From contig JAKJXP020000013.1 in the NCBI GenBank assembly GCA_022225965.2, positions 1 through 64,000 of the forward strand: 64,000 nt of DNA. The letters run 5' to 3'. Within the stretch, counting starts at the first letter, position 1. Every line of letters begins with the position of its first letter. A program made the translations under genes and the position numbers. The notes beneath the pieces were generated by a model, which did no database searches, was not told where the DNA came from, and saw only the letters and a list, made by a program, of their open reading frames with translations. The stretch comes from Diatrype stigma. Taxonomy: Eukaryota > Ascomycota > Sordariomycetes > Xylariales > Diatrypaceae. Positions 46,422 through 56,016 of the stretch are shown one piece after another.

Positions 46422-46770
46422 TAAAATATAGCGTAATTTTTATAATATAATATTAAGTAAAAGAAAAATACTATTTTATTAATATTAATTAAATAATTAA
46501 ATAAATTAATAAATAATTAATTAAATAAACCATTAATAAGTATTTAAGTTATAAGTAATTAAGTAATTATATTAAAAAGTAAAGAAATAATATATAATAT
46601 TCTTATTAAAATATAATAATTATTAAATTAAATATATATAATTAATATAAAGTAATAAAATATATATTAGCTTTAAGTATTAAAAAGTAATTAAAAATAA
46701 TTTTTCGTTAATTTTAATACATTATAATATAAATATTTCCATTTATATTACCTTTAGTGTTTTAATGTTA
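46422..46770. repeat. AT-rich relic
   Basis: About 350 bp almost free of G and C, built of TAATTA/AAATAA words. It looks like an old RIP-degraded repeat fragment, but no LTR, TIR or coding signature is left. Confidence 0.45.
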
Positions 46771-48955
46771 TTAAGGCGCTAAGTGTTGTTTATTACATGA
46801 TTACCAGAGTTTATAGTTATAAGTATACTCGATAGGTGCGTAATAACGACAGTTATACGGCTTATTGTGATCATTTAAAGGACAGTTTGTGTGTTCAAGT
46901 CAGTCTTGCCATTACTGGCCAAGCTTGCCTTGTCATGTGCTCGTGTTTGCCTCCAGATCGCTTAACTCCTTGTTTTCTACCTATTGTAGCATACTGGTTG
47001 GGGAACAATGTGAGCCTGTCGTGGAGGCAGGCTTGCATATAGGCCTCCACATCTTCTTTCTTGCTTGCGTATAAGTGAGCATATCTAACGGCGTTAGTGA
47101 TCGACATATGGAAAAACAACACTTTGCACGGAATACTTGTAAATGCCTTTTGCAAGCTAGTTAAGCTGACATCACGGATGTAAATACTGCCCGGAGGTCA
47201 CACCGCTCCATCATCATGATTAACGGACGAGCACTAGGGGTATTGCCAACCACCAAGTACGGGCTTTTACTGGAAGGTATCCAGCGCAAGTTCTGTGTCG
47301 GCCTTATACGATGCTGTTTCCTCCTAGATGTAGCGGACCAGGAACTCGTCAACGGGCTCGGTCAAGAGATCACAGGATTCACCAAGCTGAAGTGACGAAG
47401 TTGCCAATCGGCTTGGCGCCCTAGGCAGCGCCAAGTGGGCTGAACAGTTGTTGGGCTAGGCGTAGGGCTGAGCTAGTGAGATAGTTTGGGTGATGATCTG
47501 ATCATGGATGTTACGATATCTAACGATAACGATAAGCACAAGACAGAACAAGGGTGATGGTGGCGCCACAATTGGTATGGCATTCCGCCCCTGTACAAAG
47601 TAACTAGGTCTCCATTACTCCTCATCAGTCCTTATCATCTGATATATAATTATGGGAGGGCTCCTGGGGTATTAGGTACTTAGTTATTCCTCCCCTTTAG
47701 CAATTTCACATAGATGAGGGGACTATAAACTGCGAAACTAAGATGACAAAACACAGGGGCTCTGATGAAACCGCACCCATAACTTCAGCTTCTCCCACGT
47801 AGCATAGGTACTACATATCTAAAGTCTCGTCTGAAATCAGGGTCCTGATAGGGCAGTATCTCCACATCAAAAGTCCAGATCACTTTGGCAACGAAGAGCC
47901 GCATCTGGCGCCATGCCTGCGGTTGGCCTGCACGCTATTGCTTCCACTCAGGTCAAGGTATCTAGGGACTTAGGAAGGAAAACTCGCCGTAGCTTTTCAA
48001 GGCACTCCCAACTGCCCAAGAATATCTTCCAGTAAGCCTAGCGGAGCAAGACTGGTCAACCCGGCCCTGGCATGTATCACTACCGGTAGTCCCAATCATC
48101 AGCAGTATACTTACGTGTGGTAAACAGTGACCTAAGTAAAGTTTCTGATAAGCATCCCGATCGAGCCGTTGGTGGATTCAGCAGGAGAGCGACTCGCTGC
48201 ATCCTGTAATGCAGTCTAGTCTTTGCTCACAGACCCGAATGCGAGTATCTTCCAGTGGTCGTTGAAGGTGGTTTTGAAAGTCTCGCTCATGCTGGAGTTC
48301 ATAAAACCTCAACACCAATGATTGCTATCTGCGCCCTAACCTACTAGTTATGTAGGAAGACTTTTGGAACATAATAACCATTCATTGAATACCTACATGG
48401 ATGTCTTTACCGTAACCCCACACTTCTCCCATCCTGGTACCTGCAGCTACTGTATAAGTCCTGGCGGGAATGAGCCAACGGCATGGAACGTCGTAGTTAG
48501 AGACCAGCACCAACTACCAACCCACTACCTGTTGTAAGTAGGTACGTACATGTATGTAGTATGTATATGACGGGAATACTGCCAAGGATGCTGGCGCTGC
48601 CATGTCACTTCTAGCCTTAGGAACCGGTAGCGCTACGACATGCTGCCCTCTGGCGGGCTCGCCTGTACCTACAGCATTTGCTCGAAATTTCGTACAGCAA
48701 TTAGGGTACGAAGTAGTTAAGGCGTAGCAACATCATGAAGAAGAGACTTCATCTTGGTGTTACGGTAGGCTGATCAACGGGGACTTAGCTCCGGCGAAGG
48801 ATTGACAGGCGCTAAATATAAGCTCCGTTGTGGTACACCTGCATGCACTTCGTAGTCATCATGAGCTGCTGATGTTGATGAAACAGGCATTAATTTCATT
48901 TTGAATTCTTCCTCTAGCAAAATGCATTTACATTTAACCTTTTGGAGACATGTAG

Positions 48956-49160
48956 TACTACGGTATTAGGGGTAAGTCTTAAGACACTGTCATGTATATT
49001 CCGCTAAGCATGGGGCCCTGGATTAGCGTAGACCAGGGCATCGCGAGATACTTATGGGTTTGGCCGAAGATTTTCCCCAGCGGGCGTTAAGCTTTATACG
49101 GATAGCGCATGCCAAGCAGTACCTGACAGTGTCTTAAAACTTATGCCTGATACCGTAGTA
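48956..49160. mobile_element. Small TIR element, mariner-like MITE
   Basis: About 205 bp with imperfect inverted repeats of about 37 bp: left arm CTACGGTATTAGGGG...CACTGTCA to 48992, right arm from 49124 TGACAGTGTCTTAA to CCGTAG. The arms end at TA on both sides, consistent with a TA target duplication of the Tc1/mariner group. No coding capacity. Family assignment is inferred. Confidence 0.55.
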
Positions 49161-50059
49161 GGCATTAATCTCTAATAACGTCATGACTAATTTATATAGG
49201 TAGTTAGTATCTTACGTAGTGTATTATAAGTCTAGCATTAGCGACACACCCACATCGATCGGGAAAGGGGGAAAGGGGGTCCCTGTTGTGAATCGATTGT
49301 GCCCTGGAGCTAAGCCAAGCTAGCTGAATCTAACGTAGATCCGGAAGATATTGGGTGCATCTTGGGTGCAGCAGTGATGTCATTAACAATTCTAGGTGCC
49401 GACCAAGCGGTATTGTTATTTGCCCGCCGACGGTCATACGCCATCCAGTCCATACCTTACCTACCTACTACCTCCTTAGCACCTGTGTAATCTCGCCTCT
49501 CCCTTGTCTTACAAGTGACAACGGCTCTTTTCTCACGGAACACACGCATCGAGTCAAATAGAGTAGGGAGGGAGAGCATAGGTGCAGCCTGTACCTAGTA
49601 AACCATTGCCTATTCTTCGTCCACTTCCCATTCATTACCCATCATGCATCTACCCCAAGTCTATTGTCCCGCTGCTTGTAACCACGATCGCTGCTTACAC
49701 CTGCACATGGTGGCCAAAGTACGTCTGTGATCTCATTGTTCTTTCTATACCCCGAGCGATTTACAGAGTACCCACGCTGAGTACGTGCTTGTCTTGATGC
49801 CCGAATGTCCGGCTCCCCATTGAGGTTACACTTGGAAACACACCTACCCAACATCTACTAATCAACCTACCCCCTGTGTAGTAGTATTCAATAGCTAGCT
49901 AATACGGCATTCGATCGCACCTGCAAGAACAACCCGAGGAATGCCACAAGACTACAAGACACTCTCTAGATTCTCATTGTAGATTGCGCCCCGTCTAGAC
50001 ATCAGGTTCCACTCAAACATTCGAGGGCCTTGACGCGCCCAGACTTAAGCTGAGGCGCA

Positions 50060-53000
50060 ATGCCTCCCGTCGAATTTGACAAGCCACCACGGGCCCCAAT
50101 TGACTCGTCCTCAGAAGAAGAACCAGTGGTTGAATCACAGATTGTTACCAAAGACGGGCAAAAGCGTACTATACTTCGCGACAGAAAGGGTGAACTTGTC
50201 TACCCAAGCGCAGTACCACCCGATGTCGAAACCCCCCTCCCCATTGCGTTACCTATAAGAGGGACGACAGGCAAAGCTCCACCCCTTCTAGAAGGTCCGC
50301 CGAAGAGTCGGACTGGGTCACTACCTCAGCATTCATCAACTCTGGCGAAGTCCCCTGTACCGGACCCGAACAGACCGCAACTGGACAAGAAGTACTTGAC
50401 CGATGTTCCTCGACAACAGGGGCATCTCCCGTCAGCCCCACCTGCTATTCAGCGCGCAGGAACGAATATATCGCTGTTTGATAACGAGAGAGCGAAATAC
50501 GACCACGAACATGACGATGCGTCTAGTACGTCATCCTCGGAAGATGAAGACGATGACAGAGCTGGAAGCAGTAGAGGGAGGAAGGACAGGAAGAAGCAGA
50601 AGAGGGACCAACAAACTGAAAAAAAGTTTCAGAGGTTTCATGTAGACAACGAACACTACAATACGAAAGGCAAAATCTCCAGGAAAGATGGCCGCCTCAA
50701 TATTACAGTCAACGACACTAGTAATACTGGATATCTGGCAAAGGCTCTCGGTACGGCGGTCAAGAAGGTGGTGTCGGGTAAAGGAGATGGCGGGAAGCCC
50801 AACGGACGACCGACATCCACACGACTTTCTTCGGCAAGTCGAGTAGCATCACAGATTAGACGGCCGAAGCTCAATATCGTCATAATGGTCATCGGGTCTC
50901 GTGGTGATATTCAGCCATTCTTGAAGGTCGGAAAGGTGCTTAGAGAAGAGTATGGCCACCGCGTCCGGATCGCAACCCACCCGGCCTTCCGCGAATTTGT
51001 CGAGAAGGACACCAAATTGGAGTTCTTCTCGGTTGGTGGTGACCCTTCGGAGCTCATGGCCTTTATGGTCAAGAATCCCGGCATGATACCCAAACTAGAA
51101 ACTGTGAAGGCTGGTGACATCGGTAGGAGACGAGCTTCGATGGCAGAGATGTTTCAGGGGTTCTGGCGTGCCTGCATCAACGCTACTGACAATGAGAAGG
51201 ACACTAAGAATCTGAAAATGATGGGCGAGATGCAGCCGTTTATAGCAGACGCTATCATCGCCAACCCACCAAGTTTCGCTCATATCCACTGTGCCGAGGC
51301 TTTGGGCATTCCTTTACACCTGATGTTCACGTTCCCCTATACGCCGACTCAAGCCTTTCCGCATCCTTTAGCCACTATCAAGAAGTCCAACGTCGATCCA
51401 GGCTACACGAATTTCATATCATACCCACTCGTGGAGATGATGGTTTGGCAAGGTCTAGGTGATCTCGTCAATGACTTCCGTACCAAGACACTTGGTTTAG
51501 ATCCAGTTTCAACTTTGTGGGCTCCAGGATCGACCTATCGCCTCCATGTGCCTTTCACGTATCTATGGAGTCCTGGATTGATACCCAAGCCTGAAGACTG
51601 GGGCGATGAGATTGACGTATCAGGCTTCGTTTTTCTCGACCTTGCCTCATCATTTACCCCGCCCAAAGAGTTGGCCAATTTTCTAAACGCTGGCGAAATG
51701 CCAGTCTACATTGGCTTCGGCTCTATCGTGGTAGATGATCCGGATCATTTTACCGAAATGATTTTCGAGGCTGTCAAGTTAGCCGGAGTTCGAGCACTTG
51801 TTTCCAAAGGATGGGGTGGGCTCGGCCAAGACGACTTGCCAGAAGATATTTACATGCTCGAGAATACGCCACATGACTGGCTATTCCCGCGAGTTCGGGC
51901 GTGCGTCATTCACGGTGGCGCTGGTACCACGGCGATTGCACTCAAGTGCGGCAAGCCGACGATGGTAGTACCCTTCTTCGGCGACCAATATTTTTGGGGC
52001 ACCATGATAGGTAACGCGGGGGCCGGTCCGACGCCGGTCCCATACAAGAAGCTCAGCGCAGAGGCACTTGCTGAAGGTATCAAGTTCTGCCTGACAGATG
52101 AAGCCAGAACCGAGGCGGAGAAGATTGCGAAATCCGTAGAACTCGAGGGAGATGGAGCTAAAAACGCCGTTCGATCTTTCCACTCCCACCTGCCGCTCGA
52201 AGGAGAGGACTCAATACGCTGCGCAATTCTAGCAGATCGAGTAGCCGTCTGGAAGGTCAAGAACACAAGCCTCAAATTAAGTGCTGTCGCCGCGTATGTA
52301 CTCGTTGATGAAGGCTGTGTTAGCTGGCGGAATCTACGACCAATACGTCACAAGGAATGGAACGACTTTGCGGGACCTGGGGAGCCCCTCACTGGCATTG
52401 CAGGTTCCTTGGCAGGGACTGTCGGAGATGTTTTTGGTGGCATAGGCAGTGTACCCTACCGGTTGGCTAAACTATCGCATACTCGGGCAGAACGCAGGAA
52501 GAAAAAGGAGGCGAGAAGGAAGCAGCATCAGCAAGGGAAGCAGCAGAAGACCGACCGTACACAGAATCACACTTCCACATCGACGGCACCGAGGTTCCCA
52601 TTTCCCGACACGGGGCCCCAGGAAGACCGCACAGTAACAACAACGAAGTCAAACGGTCAGCCCGTCACAGCGCCCACAACCGACGGTCCCTCCGACGACG
52701 CAATCACCCCTGCTCTCACCACAGCCGCCACGACCCCAGGAACGGCCGGCCTAACGACCGATAACAGCAACGACGCGCAGGAGGAGTACTTCAACGAGAT
52801 CTCCTCGGGGGTAGGCCGATCCGGGCGGGCGCTAGCCCACGCGCCCGTGGACCTCTCTCTCGCGCTAGCGCAGGGATTCCACAACGCCCCGCGCCTGTAT
52901 GGGGACGACACGGTACGGGCGCCGACGCGGGTGACGGGGATCCGGTCCGGGCTGCGGGCCGCGCGCCGCGAGTTCGGCTACGGCGTCTACGATGGCGTGA

Positions 53001-53974
53001 CGGGCCTCGTGCGCCTACCTGTGCGGGGCGCCCGCGAGCGCGGCGTCCGCGGCGCAGCCGCCGGCGTTGCCATGGGCTTCACCGGTTTCGTGTTGAAAGA
53101 TCTCGCTGCTCTGTTCGGCCCAGTCGGTTACGCCCTTAAGGGAGTGGCGAAGCAGGTCGAGCGACGCGGCGGGACGGATCTTGAGCGCATGCGCAAACTG
53201 GTTCGTAGGGCGAGGATCGTGCAGGCGCAAAGAGAGATGAACTTGTTTGTGGTCGGAGATGGATATAAGAGCGGTGGAATTGTAAGTGGGAGTGGTGGTG
53301 GTGGATGTCAAGATGGGGATACGGCGAAGGAGAGGAAGCAGAGGGATAAGGTAGTGCGAGAAGAAGTCTTGACTGGATGGGGCAGCTTGTGCAAGCTGGC
53401 CGACCTCGTGGCTGCGGCTGCGGACACTCACCACCACTACCACCATCATTACCATCGTCACCACCACCACCACGGTACCGAACGTGGTCTATTCAAGAGC
53501 CTGTTCTCGCATCATCGGCATCGGCGCAGCGATACCAATATCAACATCAACAATAACGAGGAGGTCGATGGTGTTGCTGTCAATGGAAGTGCCCATGCAG
53601 ACGGTAGGGATGTGATTGGAGCGGCAGCTGGCACGAAAGCAAAAGACAGCAACGGCAACGGCAACAGCAATGGCAACAGCAACAAGAAGAAAAGCAGCAA
53701 TAGGACGCCGCTTGGCAAGTTTACGAATGCGAGTGCCCATGATCGCCGCTTATTTGAGAGCGTTGACGTCGCGCGCCGCGCCATCGACGCCATCACCCGC
53801 GGCGATGAGGACCTGGATGCTGTCGTGTTTGGTCAGGGACCTAGTCAGGGTGAAGGCCAAGATCAGAATAGTCGTGATAACAGTAGCGACGGCACTGTTG
53901 CCGCTGCTGCTCTTCGCGAGAATCAAGGCTCCACCGAAGTTCACGCGAAGGGTGATGTTGCTGTCGGCAACTGA
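50060..53974 (+). CDS. UDP-glucose:sterol 3-beta-glucosyltransferase
   Basis: Intronless 1304-residue GT1 family enzyme. It should transfer glucose from UDP-glucose to the 3-hydroxyl of ergosterol at membranes. An acidic, low-complexity N-terminus (to about 265) is followed by the GT28-type acceptor domain with LNIVIMVIGSRGDIQPFLK and HRVRIATHPAFREFV. The sugar-nucleotide-binding domain has MPVYIGFGSIVVDDP, then the UDPGT signature PHDWLFPRVRACVIHGGAGT (about 610-625) and GKPTMVVPFFGDQYFWG. In contrast to Atg26/Ugt51 no PH or GRAM domain is visible, so this is the shorter-domain paralog class found in filamentous fungi. After about residue 790 comes a long tail: basic region, Thr/Ala-rich linker, a conserved block near 1000-1050 (GVYDGVTGLVRLPVRGA, GFTGFVLKDLAALFGPVGYALKGV), and a His cluster (THHHYHHHYHRHHHHH). 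The ATG at 50060 precedes the acidic region. Confidence 0.93.
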   Translation: MPPVEFDKPPRAPIDSSSEEEPVVESQIVTKDGQKRTILRDRKGELVYPSAVPPDVETPLPIALPIRGTTGKAPPLLEGPPKSRTGSLPQHSSTLAKSPVPDPNRPQLDKKYLTDVPRQQGHLPSAPPAIQRAGTNISLFDNERAKYDHEHDDASSTSSSEDEDDDRAGSSRGRKDRKKQKRDQQTEKKFQRFHVDNEHYNTKGKISRKDGRLNITVNDTSNTGYLAKALGTAVKKVVSGKGDGGKPNGRPTSTRLSSASRVASQIRRPKLNIVIMVIGSRGDIQPFLKVGKVLREEYGHRVRIATHPAFREFVEKDTKLEFFSVGGDPSELMAFMVKNPGMIPKLETVKAGDIGRRRASMAEMFQGFWRACINATDNEKDTKNLKMMGEMQPFIADAIIANPPSFAHIHCAEALGIPLHLMFTFPYTPTQAFPHPLATIKKSNVDPGYTNFISYPLVEMMVWQGLGDLVNDFRTKTLGLDPVSTLWAPGSTYRLHVPFTYLWSPGLIPKPEDWGDEIDVSGFVFLDLASSFTPPKELANFLNAGEMPVYIGFGSIVVDDPDHFTEMIFEAVKLAGVRALVSKGWGGLGQDDLPEDIYMLENTPHDWLFPRVRACVIHGGAGTTAIALKCGKPTMVVPFFGDQYFWGTMIGNAGAGPTPVPYKKLSAEALAEGIKFCLTDEARTEAEKIAKSVELEGDGAKNAVRSFHSHLPLEGEDSIRCAILADRVAVWKVKNTSLKLSAVAAYVLVDEGCVSWRNLRPIRHKEWNDFAGPGEPLTGIAGSLAGTVGDVFGGIGSVPYRLAKLSHTRAERRKKKEARRKQHQQGKQQKTDRTQNHTSTSTAPRFPFPDTGPQEDRTVTTTKSNGQPVTAPTTDGPSDDAITPALTTAATTPGTAGLTTDNSNDAQEEYFNEISSGVGRSGRALAHAPVDLSLALAQGFHNAPRLYGDDTVRAPTRVTGIRSGLRAARREFGYGVYDGVTGLVRLPVRGARERGVRGAAAGVAMGFTGFVLKDLAALFGPVGYALKGVAKQVERRGGTDLERMRKLVRRARIVQAQREMNLFVVGDGYKSGGIVSGSGGGGCQDGDTAKERKQRDKVVREEVLTGWGSLCKLADLVAAAADTHHHYHHHYHRHHHHHGTERGLFKSLFSHHRHRRSDTNININNNEEVDGVAVNGSAHADGRDVIGAAAGTKAKDSNGNGNSNGNSNKKKSSNRTPLGKFTNASAHDRRLFESVDVARRAIDAITRGDEDLDAVVFGQGPSQGEGQDQNSRDNSSDGTVAAAALRENQGSTEVHAKGDVAVGN

Positions 53975-56016
53975 GCGGACGAGTCTACTCATAACTTTTA
54001 GTACACGAGGGCGGACGGACGGACCGGTTGGAACGGACCGGGCCTAACTGATAGATCGGTAGTTTGGTTTTGCCAGGGGTACGGTCCAGAGAGGCCCGCG
54101 CTAGAGAGGTCGGCACTATCATGATGTGGACCGGGGAAGAGTTGTAATGGATGGATTGGTATCAGGACACAAATACGGAAGGGCATATCAACGAGAGGTC
54201 TGGAACAGCATGGCGTTGGATGGACATCAACTAGGAGGCCTCGAATGACCGGCGCATGGATAGATACCTATTTTACTTTAGTTGTCGCACTACAGGGAGT
54301 ATTTTTCACTTTCTTGGTCTCAGATAGGGGCTGAATGATGGAATACTACACAGTCATTCAAATGTCTGAGACATGGTTTAATTATGTTATAGCACGCATG
54401 GCTTGCTTGGCTCCATTCACCATGATCTATTGCAAAAATGTTATGCTGCGTATGCATAAACAGAGCAACTGGCCATCAAGAGAACTCCTCTCCTGCTTGG
54501 CTCAAATTCAGATTCGTTATTGTGTGTCATCATGGTCCAACTCTACAACCACAACCCTCGCCTGTGGTGGGATGGACTGCAAGGCCGGATTCCATGTCAA
54601 ACAGAGGCCAGTGTCTACATCAGAATACTATGGAGGGTACCTCGGAAACCTAAGGTGGTCCCCAAGAAGTCTTTCTCGCCTCCCCGCTCGGGGATCAGCT
54701 GTTACCCATGCACCACTACCTACATAAACATCAACGAAGCGCCGAGAAGAAGACGGCGGATTTTGGATGGAAATTTGCGTATGTATGGGCTTGTGGGATG
54801 GGTGGCGATGATGGGAGGCGACGCAAACGACCGAGGGTTCGTGTGCGTGTTCGAGATTCGGACTCTCACGAATAGCGCCGGTGACATTGCAGCCATTCCT
54901 GATGTAAATCATCGAAACACCAGGTTTTCAGTGCATCCCGTGCTTTGACGCGAGAGCAAGCTTAATCGTTCTTGCATCAAGTGGCAGTCCCAACCAGCGA
55001 CGGCGAGCGGTGGCGTAAAAGGTAAACTCTCGAATGGATCGATCGACGTGTGTGAGAGTGTGTAATGGCACGCCAAGCACCTAGATCTAGATGTGAGAAT
55101 GGGTTAGTATTCACAGTCCCGGGCTCAAGCTTCTAAGCCATCGTGATGATGGATCTTCATTTCCTAGACGGGCAGCTCTAGGCTCTTACGCGCGCCCGAA
55201 ACTTGCAATGTCGCCTTGCAATCCGCGCGATATCAGTGCCACTTTCGTCAATTCCCCAGACATATGAGGATCCCAACGGCCTAGAATTCCACCGAGTTGA
55301 GGGAGCTTCATTGAAGGCCCCGGGAGTAGTGCCGAGTAGCATGCGGTAGATCTTGGCTGTGAATCATGCCATGGGATTGAGGTCAAAGAAGAGCTGAGAA
55401 TGACCGAATCCATGTCTGGATGACTTCCTCTGTCAAACCGAATAGCTTCTTGAAGATGCATCGCAATCTTCATTGGACAGGGCCACAGGTATCATTGGAT
55501 ACACTCGAGGTAATGCTTAGGAGAGCAGCTTGGCAACTTACAATAGCACAATAACGCATGACACCTGTAGCCCGCAGCCTACACCTTATCTCAGATCGTG
55601 TACCAAACCAGTTAATTCAAAGCACGACATCTAACCGGGCCATCTGGATGGTGGTTATCAATGGCGTGAGCTGGAGCCCCAGTGACGTGAGCCCCTTAGC
55701 GTATCTTGGTTTTTTATGAACCCTCGGATCCTGCTCGAAACCCTTCAAGATTTCAACATTCGGATTGAACTATTACCTAACTAGATATAAATGTCACCAT
55801 TTTAGCAGTAGAGAGTAGGTAGTTACTGTAGGTAGCAGTGAAAAGTCTGAAATCATAGAAAACCTCTGATGTAGACGAAGGCTCCTTCGTCGATCCAAAA
55901 CTATCGAGTTTGTTTATTCAGCGGACGTTCAAAAACATACACAATTCATTGTCACATGAGAGAAGCCAGACTAGTGGATTCTTTACAGTCCATTCGCCAT
56001 CGTGTAGAGAGGCGAT
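53975..56016. other. Intergenic, no gene supported
   Basis: About 2 kb. Several 90-140-codon ORFs exist on both strands but none shows a domain, compositional support or splice joins. It holds the 3' UTR of the glucosyltransferase gene and the promoter of the transporter gene. Confidence 0.5.

Larger units (their letters stand above)
45882..50059. other. 4.2-kb gene-poor region
   Basis: No credible gene was found. It contains a 24-bp tandem repeat, an AT-rich stretch, a small TIR element (separate entries) and many short direct motifs. A plus-strand frame ending near 47393 (GRALGVLPTTKYGLLLEG) reads protein-like but has no match that I know and no clear start. The last kilobase is the promoter of the sterol glucosyltransferase gene. 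Confidence 0.5.

Noticed and set aside
47161..47393. Plus-strand frame reading GRALGVLPTTKYGLLLEG
   Set aside because: It seems protein-like but has no start, splice context or family that I know.
54335..54948. Overlapping 130- and 142-residue plus-strand ORFs
   Set aside because: They overlap in different frames, have no recognisable domain and no splice structure.
55186..55473. 95-residue minus-strand ORF starting with ATG
   Set aside because: No domain, no splice signals and no neighbouring support; it could be real but cannot be distinguished from chance.
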